From NCBI GenBank assembly GCA_965220645.1, contig OZ244836.1, forward strand, positions 372,001 to 436,000: 64,000 nt of DNA. Reading direction: 5' to 3'. Shown here piece after piece: positions 1 through 8,817 of the stretch. The first letter of the stretch is position 1, and each line of letters starts with the position of its first letter. The notes under the pieces are model-generated. The model was not told the origin of the DNA. It searched no databases and worked only from the letters and a program-made list of their open reading frames with translations. Position numbers and translations under genes: made by a program. The stretch is from Aldehydirespirator sp965220645 (GTDB taxonomy: Bacteria > Actinomycetota > Acidimicrobiia > Acidimicrobiales > Aldehydirespiratoraceae).

Positions 1-644
1 ACGCGCTCGTAGTACACCACCGAGACCAGGTCATCCAGGCTCAGGTTGGCGAAGCCGCTCATGCCGTTGGCGAAGCTGTCCACCTCGCGCTGGCCGTCGG
101 GCCGGTCCGGGTTGCCGTAGAAGTCGAGCCCCAGGCGCTTGATGCCGGCAGTGCCCAGATACACCCAGGACAGATGATGGGCCAGGCCGTCGAAGCCGGG
201 GGCGGAGCCGAAGGTCAGGAGAAGCTCGCCGTCGTTGAGCTGGCGGCCCGTGGCGGTGCCCGAGCCGTCGGCGCCGTGGCACGAGGCGCACGTGCTGTAC
301 ACCGCGGCGCCGTTATCGGCCAGCATCAACTCATCGGAGTCGGGCGGCTCCAGCATGCCGACGTAGAAGATGGCCCAGATGGGCAGGAACACCATCACCG
401 AAGCGGCCCAGTACGGCATCCGCTTGCGAGCTTGGGCTGCCTGCACGTAGGGCGGGTCCGGCTCGGGCGGAGGCGGCGGGGCAGCCTCCGGGATGGGGGC
501 GAGAGCGGCCGGAACAGGCGTGGCCGCGGCAGCCGGAGCCTCGGCGCCGGAGGCGGCGTCGCCGGCGTCCGAAGGTTCGGTACCGGTCAACTCGGCTCGT
601 CGCTCACGCGAGCGTGCGAGCAGATACTCAGGTACGTCAACCAC
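1..644 (-). CDS. Membrane-anchored c-type cytochrome (3' end outside window)
   Basis: A leftward gene cut by the window edge; about 214 codons are visible. The start is GTG at 644, immediately preceded by an in-frame TAA, so no longer form is possible. Residues 22-65 are rich in Ala, Pro and Glu; a single hydrophobic segment follows at about 79-97, then a CASCH haem-binding motif at 119-123, so the haem domain is probably outside the membrane. The visible end reads like the C-terminal helix of class I cytochromes c. It is probably a respiratory-chain electron carrier, but its oxidase or reductase partner lies outside the window, so a specific complex cannot be named. Confidence 0.8.
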   Translation of the reverse strand, partial: MVDVPEYLLARSRERRAELTGTEPSDAGDAASGAEAPAAAATPVPAALAPIPEAAPPPPPEPDPPYVQAAQARKRMPYWAASVMVFLPIWAIFYVGMLEPPDSDELMLADNGAAVYSTCASCHGADGSGTATGRQLNDGELLLTFGSAPGFDGLAHHLSWVYLGTAGIKRLGLDFYGNPDRPDGQREVDSFANGMSGFANLSLDDLVSVVYYER

Positions 645-774
645 TTAGCGTCTCCATCGACGGTTGGGGGCGGACGGGACGACGCCGGAGCGGCGAGCCC
701 CGGCGACATGAGGATAGGCGGTCTGGCCGCGCTTGGCTTCCTTCAACTGGCGCGACTCTCGCGCGCGGGCCCGG

Positions 775-1356
775 CTACGAGCCGGCGGGACCGACCGAGA
801 GCCCGAATTCGTCGCCAGCATCGATGAGAGCATCGAAGAGGTACTGGCCGAAGGAGCGGTCGCAGAGGATCAGGTACGAGGGAGTGCCATCGACATCGTT
901 GCGGGCGACGTCGCAAGTGACCTTGGCCACCGAGGCCGAGGCCACGGCCCCATCCGGAGTCATCGCGTCGGACCAGTCGAGGCTGCAGACCTTCTCGAGC
1001 ATCCGGGGCGCGTCCGCACCGGTGACCCGGAACAGGGCCCGGCCGTGAGTCCAGTCGAGAGCCGACACGAAGTCCGACGAGTCCAGCCCGTCCAAGCCCG
1101 ACACGTCCTCAGCCACCGTGCCCGCGGTTCCCAGAACGATCCACTCTCCGGGCCTGGAACCAAGTACGAGAGCCCCGCTCTCCGTGAGGCGGGACGAGCC
1201 GAACGGCACCGCGAGCCGGTCGGCAGCCGCGCCGTCACTCTCACCCCGAACCAGCCACTTGGTGGTGGCGCTGGCGTCGGACAGCATGAGCGAGCCACCA
1301 GGAGCCGACTCGTAGCTCCGCACGACCGGACTCTCGAAGGTGAGTTGATCAGCCAC
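775..1356 (-). CDS. soxG: Sarcosine oxidase gamma subunit family protein
   Basis: This 193-residue protein is the last gene of a four-gene leftward operon in the classical order soxB-soxD-soxA-soxG and overlaps the end of soxA by 8 bp. Gamma subunits of heterotetrameric sarcosine oxidase are about 190-210 residues and resemble the N-terminal part of the GcvT fold; they help assemble the folate/flavin enzyme but carry no catalytic residues. Identification rests on size, position and the general pattern (LDWTHGRALFRVTGADAP near the middle), because this subunit is poorly conserved. Confidence 0.85.
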   Translation of the reverse strand: MADQLTFESPVVRSYESAPGGSLMLSDASATTKWLVRGESDGAAADRLAVPFGSSRLTESGALVLGSRPGEWIVLGTAGTVAEDVSGLDGLDSSDFVSALDWTHGRALFRVTGADAPRMLEKVCSLDWSDAMTPDGAVASASVAKVTCDVARNDVDGTPSYLILCDRSFGQYLFDALIDAGDEFGLSVGPAGS

Positions 1357-4198
1357 GGAGACGCTCCCCGGCCGGGTCGAAATGAGCGTGGTGGTCCATC
1401 ACGGTGGCGCCTATGCGCTCACCGGAGGTCAACAGCACGGTCACCTTGGTGCCGCCGGCGGCCAGCTCGGGCTCCACCTGGCCCAGGCAGATCGACCGGC
1501 CCAGCGTGGGAGACATCCGGGCCGAAGTGATGCGGCCCAGTATCTCGTTGGTCTCGCCCCGCACGATCTGGGCGGCCTCGTCGGGCACCACGTAGGGATC
1601 GTCGGGTTGGATGGCCACGATCATGGGCAACCGGCGACCGGCGGCCCAAGCCAGTTCGGGCTTGCCCGCGAAGTCGTCCTTGTCGAGCTTGATCAGCGGG
1701 CTCAGGCCGGTGCTCGGGCCCAGAGTCAGACCGTCGGTGTCCTGGCCCACGATGAAGTGGCCCTTCTCGAGGCGCATGATGCGCTGACCCTCCAGCCCGA
1801 ACGGTCCGACGCCGAGGTCTTGACCGGCTTCCATGAGCGCCCCCCAAACGTGGAGGCCGTGGCCCGCGGGGACGTGGATCTCGAAGGACAGCTCACCGGT
1901 GAAGCCGATGCGCCACATGAAGCAGCCTGCCACCGCTGCGACGGTGGCCATGCGGACCTCCATATAGGGGAAGGCCTCGGGCGACAGGTCCACACCCTCG
2001 GTCACCCGGCTGACCAGCTCCCGCGCCTTGGGGCCGGCCACGTTGATGCTGACGTAGGCGGTGGTGACCGGGGTGACGTGCACCCGCCAGTCGGGACGTT
2101 CAGTCTGCAGCCAGTTCTCGACCCACTCCCACACGCCGCCCGCACCCGAGCTGGTCGTGGTCATCAGGTAGTGGTCCTCCCCCAGACGGCCGGTCACGCC
2201 GTCGTCGAGCACCACACCGTCCTCGGCGCACATCATCCCGTAGCGCACCTTTCCGATCGGAAGCTTCGACCACTTGTTGGTGTAGAGCAGGTTGAGCAGC
2301 TTCGGGATGTCGGGGCCACGCAAGTCGAGCTTGCCCAACGGCGTGACGTCGATCAGCCCGACGTTGGTGCGCACGTTGCGCACCTCCGCAGCGGGATCGC
2401 CGTAGTGATCGGGGCGGACCCACTGGCCGGCGAGGATCGTGCTCACACCGTTGGCCTCGTGCCACGGATGGATCGACGACACCCGCACCGGCTCGAACAC
2501 CCGCCCGGCCAGCGCGCCAAGCGTGAGCGGCGCGTACGGCGGCCGCCATACGGTGGTGCCGACCTGGGCGATGGTCTCGCCCCGGGCCTCGGCGATGGCG
2601 GCCACGGTGTTGACCGTCTCGAGCTTGCCCTGCGAGGGGCCCATGGTGGCGGTAGTGAAGCGCTTGGCCAGCTCCACGGAGTCGTAGCCCTCCCGGGCTG
2701 CGGCGACCAGATCCTTGGATCCGACGTCCTCGGAGAGATCGACCATGCCGTGGGTGTCCGAGCGGTACAGCTCGGGATGGGGGTCGCGGCCGAGCGGAGT
2801 GCGTTCGTCGGGCGCCCAGGGCGGCTCGTCACCGTCGACCGGGCGAGCCCGGGCGGTGTGGGCCTGGAGCCGATGAGACACCGCGGCGGCTCGCTGAGCG
2901 GCCAGACGCCCGGTGGCCGCGCCGTGGGCCCGCAGGTCGTCGATCTTGCCGTCGCCGGCTATCCCGCCGGTGGTCAGCACGTTGCCGGGCGGATCCGAAG
3001 GGAAGAATCGGGCCGCGGCCGGATCGTAGACAGGCCGGTCGCCGGCCATGTTCAGAAGCGAAGTGGGAGCGGTCCAGCCCGCGGCCACCACGAGCAGGTC
3101 GGCCTCGATGCGAGTCCCGCCTGCGACCACAGCCTCAAGAGCCCTCGACGAACCCTGGGCTGAGCTGACGCGCTTGCCTTCGCGGCTGTCGATTACTGCG
3201 GCGATCTCCACACCGCCCCGGTCTAGGTCTGCCGCCGCCGCGTCGCCGTCGGAGTTGGCGGTGAACACCACCGCTCGCTCACCGGGCTTCACTCCCCACA
3301 GGTTGATCAGGCGACGGGCCGCACCCGAGGTGATCACGCCGGGCCGGTCGTTGCCCGCGAACACGTAGGGCCTCTCGATGAGGCCCGGTGCCACCACGAG
3401 CACCTTGGCCCGAGCCTTGATGAGGCGCTCGACCGCGATCGGGTGGTTGCGCTGGACGATCCCGAGCCAGTTGTCCTCGTACCGGCCCGTGACGGTGGAG
3501 TCGATGAGCACCTCCACGTCGGAGGCGTCTAGTGCGGCCCGCAGCTCGGCCAGCGCGGCGCGAGCCGAATCGCTGCTGCTGTAGCGCAGATGGCCGCCCA
3601 CTGCGTGCTCGTGCTCCACGAGCAGCACCCGTGCGCCGGCAGCAGCCGCAGCCAGAGCGGCCTCGATCCCGGCCGGACCGGCCCCGGCCACCACAACGTC
3701 GGGATGCATGTAGCGCTTGTCGTGGTAGCGGTGGGGCGTGTCCGGGTCGACCTTGCCGCCCGGCGCGAACGTGGCCAGCACCCGCTCGTAGGTGGGCCAC
3801 AGCCACGCGGGGCGCATGAACGTCTTGTAGTAGAAGCCGGCGGTAAGGAAGCGCCCGACCAATCCGTTGACCGCCTTGATGTCGCGGTGCAGCGACGGCC
3901 AAACGTTCTGGGCCCGCACATCCATGCCTGCCTCCAGCAGGCGGTGCCCGGCCCGCACGTTGGGATCGTCGCCCACCTGCACCATCAGGTTGGGATCCCA
4001 GTAGTCGGCGGTGAGGATGCCGCGGGGCCGGTGGTACTTCATCGAGCGCGAGAACACCTGCTCGCCCTCAGCGGCCAGCGCCGAGGCGATGGTGTCGCCC
4101 TCGAATCCGCTGAAGCGCTTGCCGTTCCAGCGGAAGCGCAGCTTCGTGGAGCGGTCGATCACCTCGGCGGGCTGGGTGCCCAAGCGGCTCATGGTCAT
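1349..4198 (-). CDS. soxA: Sarcosine oxidase alpha subunit
   Basis: A 949-residue protein, close to the 950-1000 usual for this subunit. The N-terminus carries the Fer2_4-like domain found in this family (motif SRSMKYHRPRG), followed by an FAD/NAD-binding fold (VVVAGAGPAGIEAALAA) and a C-terminal GcvT-like tetrahydrofolate domain. The enzyme oxidises sarcosine to glycine, passing the methyl carbon to tetrahydrofolate, in the cytoplasm. The start chosen is ATG at 4198, which overlaps the soxD stop as ATGA; a longer open frame to 4360 runs through soxD and is rejected. Oxidase and dehydrogenase activity, and sarcosine versus a related N-methyl amine, cannot be told apart from sequence. Confidence 0.93.
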   Translation of the reverse strand: MTMSRLGTQPAEVIDRSTKLRFRWNGKRFSGFEGDTIASALAAEGEQVFSRSMKYHRPRGILTADYWDPNLMVQVGDDPNVRAGHRLLEAGMDVRAQNVWPSLHRDIKAVNGLVGRFLTAGFYYKTFMRPAWLWPTYERVLATFAPGGKVDPDTPHRYHDKRYMHPDVVVAGAGPAGIEAALAAAAAGARVLLVEHEHAVGGHLRYSSSDSARAALAELRAALDASDVEVLIDSTVTGRYEDNWLGIVQRNHPIAVERLIKARAKVLVVAPGLIERPYVFAGNDRPGVITSGAARRLINLWGVKPGERAVVFTANSDGDAAAADLDRGGVEIAAVIDSREGKRVSSAQGSSRALEAVVAGGTRIEADLLVVAAGWTAPTSLLNMAGDRPVYDPAAARFFPSDPPGNVLTTGGIAGDGKIDDLRAHGAATGRLAAQRAAAVSHRLQAHTARARPVDGDEPPWAPDERTPLGRDPHPELYRSDTHGMVDLSEDVGSKDLVAAAREGYDSVELAKRFTTATMGPSQGKLETVNTVAAIAEARGETIAQVGTTVWRPPYAPLTLGALAGRVFEPVRVSSIHPWHEANGVSTILAGQWVRPDHYGDPAAEVRNVRTNVGLIDVTPLGKLDLRGPDIPKLLNLLYTNKWSKLPIGKVRYGMMCAEDGVVLDDGVTGRLGEDHYLMTTTSSGAGGVWEWVENWLQTERPDWRVHVTPVTTAYVSINVAGPKARELVSRVTEGVDLSPEAFPYMEVRMATVAAVAGCFMWRIGFTGELSFEIHVPAGHGLHVWGALMEAGQDLGVGPFGLEGQRIMRLEKGHFIVGQDTDGLTLGPSTGLSPLIKLDKDDFAGKPELAWAAGRRLPMIVAIQPDDPYVVPDEAAQIVRGETNEILGRITSARMSPTLGRSICLGQVEPELAAGGTKVTVLLTSGERIGATVMDHHAHFDPAGERLRG

Positions 4199-4467
4199 GC
4201 TTTGCCGCCTCGCTTGTCGCCGGGCATCGGCGGGTCTCGGAACTCGTTGGTGGCCGTGTTGCGCTCGAGGGTGAACCAGCGGCGGCAGCCCGAACGGCAG
4301 TACCAGGTCTCCCGGAGCCAGCCGGCCGGGTTGTCGCGCAAGTAGAGATAGCCCCGCCACTGCTGGGGGGTCGCAGTGGCGGGGTCGGGGCGAGCGTGGG
4401 ACTCGCCGCCATACCGCAGGTCGGCAGAGTTGCGCGGCCCGCAGTTCGGACAGGGCACCAGCAACAT
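4195..4467 (-). CDS. soxD: Sarcosine oxidase delta subunit
   Basis: A 90-residue protein starting MLLVPCPNCGPRN, the zinc-binding motif typical of SoxD, with a second Cys pair in WYCRSGCRRWF around residues 56-64. Delta subunits bind one zinc and sit between the alpha and beta subunits. The gene lies between soxB and soxA and overlaps soxA by 4 bp. Its ATG falls inside the second copy of a 17-bp direct repeat (see 4465-4519), so its coupling to soxB now passes through a 12-codon micro-ORF. Confidence 0.92.
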   Translation of the reverse strand: MLLVPCPNCGPRNSADLRYGGESHARPDPATATPQQWRGYLYLRDNPAGWLRETWYCRSGCRRWFTLERNTATNEFRDPPMPGDKRGGKA

Positions 4468-4519
4468 CAGTGCCCCACCGCGGTCTGAGAGGTCGACGCG
4501 CTCATCAGTGCCCCACCGC
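4465..4519. repeat. 38-bp-offset duplication creating a micro-ORF between soxB and soxD
   Basis: CATCAGTGCCCCACCGC occurs at 4465-4481 and again at 4503-4519. On the coding (minus) strand each copy ends in TGATG. The first TGATG ends soxB and starts a 12-codon frame (minus strand, 4505 to 4467) reading MSASTSQTAVGH; the second ends that frame and starts soxD. The micro-ORF ends in the same AVGH as SoxB, which shows that it arose by tandem duplication of the soxB 3' end. Confidence 0.8.
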
Positions 4520-5815
4520 CGCAGCGCCCTTCTCGCCCACCAGCTCGCCGGTTTCGAAGCGGCTGAGGGCGAAGGGCTCGATCAGTTTGGGAGTCCGGCC
4601 GGTGGCGACAGCCTCGGCCATCTGCTCGCCCGAGACCGGGGCGGCCTTGAACCCGTAGGTGCCCCAGCCCACATCCACCAGGAAGCCGTCCACCGGGGTG
4701 AACCCCATCACCGGCGAGTAGTCGGGGGTCATGTCGCACAGGCCGGACCACTGGCGGAGCAGTCTCATCCGGGAGACGCACGGCATGAGTTCGAGCACAT
4801 GGCCCGCCAACTCCTCGGTGAACTCCAGCGAGCCCCGGATCGAGTAGGTCGCCACCGCATCGACGGCGGCACCGAAGACGAGCTCACCCCGGTCGGTCTG
4901 GCTGATATAGACATGCAGCGAGCCCGACACCACCACAGTGGGCAGGAAGACCTTGACCGGCTCGGTGACCGCAGCCTGGAGCGGGTGGGTGGTGATGGGC
5001 AGGCGCACGCCGGCCATGGCCGAGATGAGGCCGGCCCAGCCGGCGGTGCAGTTCACCACGATCGGGGTGGAGATGTCGCCCCGGTTGGTGCGCACTCCGG
5101 TGACCTTGCCGCCGGGGCCCTTGCCGTCGGGGCCTTCGCCGCCTTCGCAGCGGATGTCGAGGACCTCGGTCTTCTGGTGCATCTCGACGCCCATGTGGTC
5201 GGCGGCCCGTGCGTAGCCCCACACCACCGCGTCATGGCGGACGACCCCGCCGGGCGGATGGTGGAGCGCGCCCAGGATCGGGTAACGGGCATGGTCGGAG
5301 ACGTCGAGGCTGGGAGCGATCTTGGAGATCTCGTCGGGGCCGATCACGCTGGAGTCGACGCCCTGGAGCTTGTTGACCTCCGCCCGCCAGTTCATGGTGC
5401 GCAGGGCGGCGTCGGTGTGGGCCAGCGTGAGATGGCCTCGCTCGCTCATCATCACATTGATGTTCAGATCCAGCGCCATGGAGTTGTAGAGCTGCAGCGA
5501 CCGGTCGTAGAAGGCCACGCCGGCGGGGGTGAGGTAGTTGGCCCGCACGATGGCGGTGTTGCGGCCCGAGGCGCCGCTGCCCAGGTAGGCCTTGTCCACC
5601 ACGGCCACGTTGGTGATGCCGTGGTTGCGAGCCAGGTAGTAGGCGGTGGCCAGACCGTGAACGCCCCCGCCGATCACCACGGCGTCATAGGAGCGCTTCA
5701 GCTCGGTGTCGCGCCAGATCCGGGGCCATTGTCCGCCCCGCAGGCCCCGCCAGACCAGTCCGGCCGCGGAGTACTTCGGCGGGCGACGCCGCAAACGGCG
5801 GGCGATTCCTGTCAT
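4505..5815 (-). CDS. soxB: Sarcosine oxidase beta subunit
   Basis: A 436-residue FAD-dependent oxidoreductase of the DAO family, the catalytic subunit that binds sarcosine. The dinucleotide-binding motif YDAVVIGGGVHGLATAYYLA lies around residue 43 and is followed by GSGASGRNTAIVR, characteristic of SoxB. The C-terminus has the usual GWGTYGFKAAPVSGE segment near the flavin. The start is ATG at 5815; an upstream in-frame start at 5860 would run into the divergent promoter region and is less likely. First gene of the sox operon, facing a LysR regulator. Confidence 0.92.
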   Translation of the reverse strand: MTGIARRLRRRPPKYSAAGLVWRGLRGGQWPRIWRDTELKRSYDAVVIGGGVHGLATAYYLARNHGITNVAVVDKAYLGSGASGRNTAIVRANYLTPAGVAFYDRSLQLYNSMALDLNINVMMSERGHLTLAHTDAALRTMNWRAEVNKLQGVDSSVIGPDEISKIAPSLDVSDHARYPILGALHHPPGGVVRHDAVVWGYARAADHMGVEMHQKTEVLDIRCEGGEGPDGKGPGGKVTGVRTNRGDISTPIVVNCTAGWAGLISAMAGVRLPITTHPLQAAVTEPVKVFLPTVVVSGSLHVYISQTDRGELVFGAAVDAVATYSIRGSLEFTEELAGHVLELMPCVSRMRLLRQWSGLCDMTPDYSPVMGFTPVDGFLVDVGWGTYGFKAAPVSGEQMAEAVATGRTPKLIEPFALSRFETGELVGEKGAAAVGH

Positions 5816-5857
5816 CGCCGTGACAGGGTAGACAGCACATGAGGAGTAGAGAAGTAT

Positions 5858-5894
5858 CAATCATGGATCGATTCAGAGCTAATGCATATGATTG
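5858..5894. promoter_or_regulatory. Inverted repeat between soxB and lysR, candidate operator
   Basis: CAATCAT at 5858-5864 and ATGATTG at 5888-5894 form a perfect 7-bp inverted repeat with 23 bp between the arms. It lies in the 83-bp divergent intergenic region, which is AT-rich compared with its surroundings. Placement suits a LysR-type operator controlling both directions. Function is inferred from position and symmetry only. Confidence 0.45.
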
Positions 5895-5898
5895 TGGG

Positions 5899-6795
5899 GT
5901 GAACCTGCAGCGCCTGCGCTACTTCGTGGCCGTGGCCGAGGAGTTGCACTTCGGCCGGGCCGCCGACCGCCTGAACATGTCCCAGCCACCGCTGAGCCAG
6001 CAGATCCGGCTACTGGAGCGCGAACTCGACACCGTCCTGTTCGACCGCAGCACCCGGCGAGTGAGCCTCACCGATGCAGGTGCGTTCCTGTACCCCGAAG
6101 CGGTGCGCCTGCTGGCCTCGGCCGACGGCGTCGACCGGCTAATGGACCAGCACCGCCAGGGCCAGGCCGGCACGCTCCGGGTGGGGTTCGTGGACTCGGC
6201 CGCCTACGAGGTGATGCCCCGAGCGCTCAGCGAGTACCGGCGGCGCTGGCCCCGAGTGGACTACGAGCTGCACACGATGAGCTCCGACGAGCAGGTGCGA
6301 GCCCTGCGGGAGGGCCGGATCGACGTGGGCATCGGCCGGGCCTCATCCGACTCCCAGCACGTGGAGGCGACGCTGGTGACCCACGAGCACCTGCTGGTGG
6401 CGATGGGGGCATCCCACCGGCTTGCGGCCGCCCCGCACACGAGTCTGAGCGACCTCGCGGGCGAGCCGCTCATCGGATTCGACCGCAGAGTCTCACCCAG
6501 CTTGCACGCGGTGCTAGCGGGGATGCTTGGCGCCGCAGGCGTGACCTACGACCCGATCATCGAAGCGACCGAGTACGCGACCATTCTGGGATTCGTGGCC
6601 GCGGGCGAGGGGCTCGCCATCGTGCCGGCCAGCGTGCAGACTTTCCGACCCCCCGCGCTCCATTACGCGGCCCTCGAGGATCACTCCGCCTCGGTGCCGC
6701 TGCTGCTGCTCACCCGGGCCGGAGAGCCCCCGCCCCTGGTAACCCAAGCCCTGGAGGTTGTGGCCGAGCTCTACGCCACCACGCCTTCAGCCTGA
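5899..6795 (+). CDS. LysR-family transcriptional regulator
   Basis: A 298-residue protein with the LysR layout: an N-terminal winged helix-turn-helix (LQRLRYFVAVAEELHFGRAA, then MSQPPLSQQIRLLERELD) and a periplasmic-binding-protein-like effector domain. GTG at 5899 gives the standard LysR N-terminus (VNLQRLRYF); ATG at 5863 is an in-frame alternative adding 12 residues and would run through the inverted repeat. It is divergent from soxB, so it probably regulates the sox operon, but its effector is unknown. Its 3' end overlaps the opposing nitroreductase gene by 9 bp. Confidence 0.88.
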   Translation: MNLQRLRYFVAVAEELHFGRAADRLNMSQPPLSQQIRLLERELDTVLFDRSTRRVSLTDAGAFLYPEAVRLLASADGVDRLMDQHRQGQAGTLRVGFVDSAAYEVMPRALSEYRRRWPRVDYELHTMSSDEQVRALREGRIDVGIGRASSDSQHVEATLVTHEHLLVAMGASHRLAAAPHTSLSDLAGEPLIGFDRRVSPSLHAVLAGMLGAAGVTYDPIIEATEYATILGFVAAGEGLAIVPASVQTFRPPALHYAALEDHSASVPLLLLTRAGEPPPLVTQALEVVAELYATTPSA

Positions 6796-7215
6796 GCGCT
6801 GCTCGCAGATGACGAGGGGCAGATCTCGGTCGGTGCGGGCCTGGTAGTCGTCGTAGTCGGGCCACTGGCTCACCGCGATGGGCCACAGCTCGGCCTTCTC
6901 GCCCGGAGTGGCCGTGCGGGCGAGCATTTCGTGCCGCTCGCCCCGGTCCTGGATGGTGACCTTGGGGTTGGCAACGAGGTTCAGATACCAGCTCGGATGG
7001 CGGGGCGCACCGCCCATCGAGGCGACCAGCAGGTAACGCTCGCCGTCACGGATGCGGATGAGCGGCGTGCGCCGCAGGCTGCCGGTCCTGCGGCCGACGG
7101 TGGTGAGGATCACGCACTGGGCGCCCTCCCACTCGAACCCATCGCCGCCGTCGGTGGCCAGATAACGGTCGACGTGGTCGGCGATCAGTCCCCACGGACT
7201 CGGCTCGTAGCTCAC
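6787..7215 (-). CDS. Deazaflavin (F420)-dependent nitroreductase-family protein
   Basis: 142 residues with the split beta-barrel pattern of the Ddn family: LTTVGRRTGSLRRTPLIRI followed by YLLVASMGGAPRHPSWYLN, where NL(V)ANP ends the conserved block. Members use F420H2 to reduce quinones, nitro compounds or related substrates, and F420 is common in actinobacteria. The natural substrate is not predictable. It ends tail-to-tail with lysR and lies 13 bp downstream of the amidohydrolase gene on the same strand, so the two may be co-transcribed. Confidence 0.85.
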   Translation of the reverse strand: MSYEPSPWGLIADHVDRYLATDGGDGFEWEGAQCVILTTVGRRTGSLRRTPLIRIRDGERYLLVASMGGAPRHPSWYLNLVANPKVTIQDRGERHEMLARTATPGEKAELWPIAVSQWPDYDDYQARTDRDLPLVICEQRSG

Positions 7216-7228
7216 CGCAGGATCCGGC

Positions 7229-8521
7229 TCAGTACTGGAGTTCGCAGCCGTACTCGTCTATCCACCAGCGGGCGGTGCGCTTGGCGTCCGGCAGGGTGCG
7301 CAGGCCGGGGTCCTGGTGCAGCTGCTCGGGGGTGGGGGCAATCCGCGCCGCGATCTCGGTTAGGGAGTCGAGATCGAGGTCGTAGCACTCCACTGCGTTC
7401 AGGCCCAGCAGGAGGCGGGTGTCCTCGATGGACACGTCGCGGAAGTCGCTCTCCAGGCGCCGAGCGGTGTGGGGCCACGAGCCCTCGGGATGGGGGTAGT
7501 CGGTGCCCCACATCAGCGTGTCGATGCCGTTGACGTGACGGCGGCGGATCTCCTCCTTGCTCATCGTGGACGCCCCGATGAACACGTTGACGCCGAAGTA
7601 CTCCGACGGCAGGCGCGAGATAAGGCCCTTCATGCGAGAGCCCAGCTTCTTGATCTTGTTGCTGGCCCCGAAGTTCACGTCTGTCTTCCACAGCAGGTCG
7701 GCGATCCAGTAGGAGCCGCACTCCACAACCGAGTAACGCAGTCCAGCGAACCGGTCGAACTTGCCCGAGAACAGCAGCTGCCACAGCGCCCGGTGGGTCC
7801 AGAACGGCACCTCCGACACGTACATGGCCACGTTGTTGCCATACGAATCGAAGTCGGCCTCACCGGAGTGGGTGTGCACCACCAGGCCGGTCTCGGCGCA
7901 GGCCGCCCAGACCTTGTCGTAGTGGTCGGACCCATAGGCCGGGAAGCCGTGCCACATGGTGGGGATCATGATCCCCTTGATGCCCGGCTTGCCGGCCAGC
8001 CACTCGATCTCGGCCACCGACTCGTCCACATCGTGAGTAATGGGCACCAGGCCCACGCCGGCCCGGCGGGGCGGGTTGGTGGCGCAGAAGTCGACTAGCC
8101 AGCGATTGTGGGCCCGGGCACCGCCGAAGGCCTGGCGGGGATCGGTGATCTGGCCGGCGGACAGGCCGGCACCAAACGGCGGGGACTCCTGGCCGGTCAC
8201 CGCGTCACCGTCGGCGAAGATCACCTCGCCGGCGATGCCGTCGGCGTCGAGCTCCTTGTCGCGCACCTCGGGGTCGTAGGCGCCCCGCAGTCCCTCGGCG
8301 TTCTCACCCTCCCATTCAGCCAGGAACTCGGCGTTGACCTCTTCCTGGACCCGCCGGTGGGCGTGCCGCTCGGCCACGTAGACGTCGAAGTCGTCGTGCA
8401 GCGCAGAGTCGAGGTAGGGGCGGTACTCCTCGCATTGAAGCCCCGCATGGGTGTCGCTCGACACGATCACATAGGGAGCGTTCGAAGTGTCGACACCGTC
8501 GGTCGGATTGGCAATACTCAT
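7229..8521 (-). CDS. Amidohydrolase-family (Amidohydro_2) metal-dependent hydrolase
   Basis: A 430-residue TIM-barrel protein of the ACMSD/Amidohydro_2 group. Visible metal-site signatures are VSSDTHAG near the N-terminus (its usual DxH appears as D-T-H), VVHTHSG in the middle and WGTDYPHPEGSWP near the C-terminus. Members are decarboxylases or hydrolases of ring compounds; the reaction here is unknown. ATG at 8521 was chosen over GTG at 8530 because a strong AGGAGGTG ribosome-binding site lies 6 nt upstream of 8521 and overlaps the GTG. Confidence 0.87.
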   Translation of the reverse strand: MSIANPTDGVDTSNAPYVIVSSDTHAGLQCEEYRPYLDSALHDDFDVYVAERHAHRRVQEEVNAEFLAEWEGENAEGLRGAYDPEVRDKELDADGIAGEVIFADGDAVTGQESPPFGAGLSAGQITDPRQAFGGARAHNRWLVDFCATNPPRRAGVGLVPITHDVDESVAEIEWLAGKPGIKGIMIPTMWHGFPAYGSDHYDKVWAACAETGLVVHTHSGEADFDSYGNNVAMYVSEVPFWTHRALWQLLFSGKFDRFAGLRYSVVECGSYWIADLLWKTDVNFGASNKIKKLGSRMKGLISRLPSEYFGVNVFIGASTMSKEEIRRRHVNGIDTLMWGTDYPHPEGSWPHTARRLESDFRDVSIEDTRLLLGLNAVECYDLDLDSLTEIAARIAPTPEQLHQDPGLRTLPDAKRTARWWIDEYGCELQY

Positions 8522-8567
8522 CAGCGGCACCTCCTCGGCGCATCGTTCGTGGCCGGCACAGCTCCCG

Positions 8568-8765
8568 TCAGCCGCGCTGCGGATTGGCGGGGTCGCCCAT
8601 CCACCGCCACGCGACTCGAGCCATAACCAGCACCGCGGTGCCGGTCAGGAGCAGGAGAAACGCCACCGCGGGGCGGTCGTCCAAGAGGGTCGTCGAAACC
8701 CCGATCGGGAGCACGCCCGCGGCCACCATCAGCACCGTCATCCAACCTCGGAAAGCCCGGCTCAC
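8568..8765 (-). CDS. Small predicted membrane protein, function unknown
   Basis: A 65-residue open frame from a GTG at 8765 with two hydrophobic stretches, about residues 9-24 and 33-50, separated by a short polar turn, and a basic C-terminus. It lies in the same direction as the amidohydrolase gene, 46 bp upstream. No family is recognised. The clean two-helix pattern supports a real gene, but the start and expression are uncertain. Confidence 0.5.
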   Translation of the reverse strand: MSRAFRGWMTVLMVAAGVLPIGVSTTLLDDRPAVAFLLLLTGTAVLVMARVAWRWMGDPANPQRG

Positions 8766-8817
8766 GCGGGCAGGCTACCACTGGGCGACTGCCCAGTCCC
8801 ATGGGCGGAGCTGCGCT

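Noticed and set aside
645..774. A small gene between the cytochrome and soxG
   Set aside because: The only frame (645-833, minus) overlaps soxG and has an Arg/Ala-rich shadow composition; nothing else is seen there.
1382..3163. A 593-codon plus-strand frame
   Set aside because: Antisense to soxA, with His/Gly/Arg-rich shadow composition.
4199..4360. N-terminal extension of soxA
   Set aside because: Lies entirely within soxD; the ATGA overlap at 4195-4198 is the natural start.
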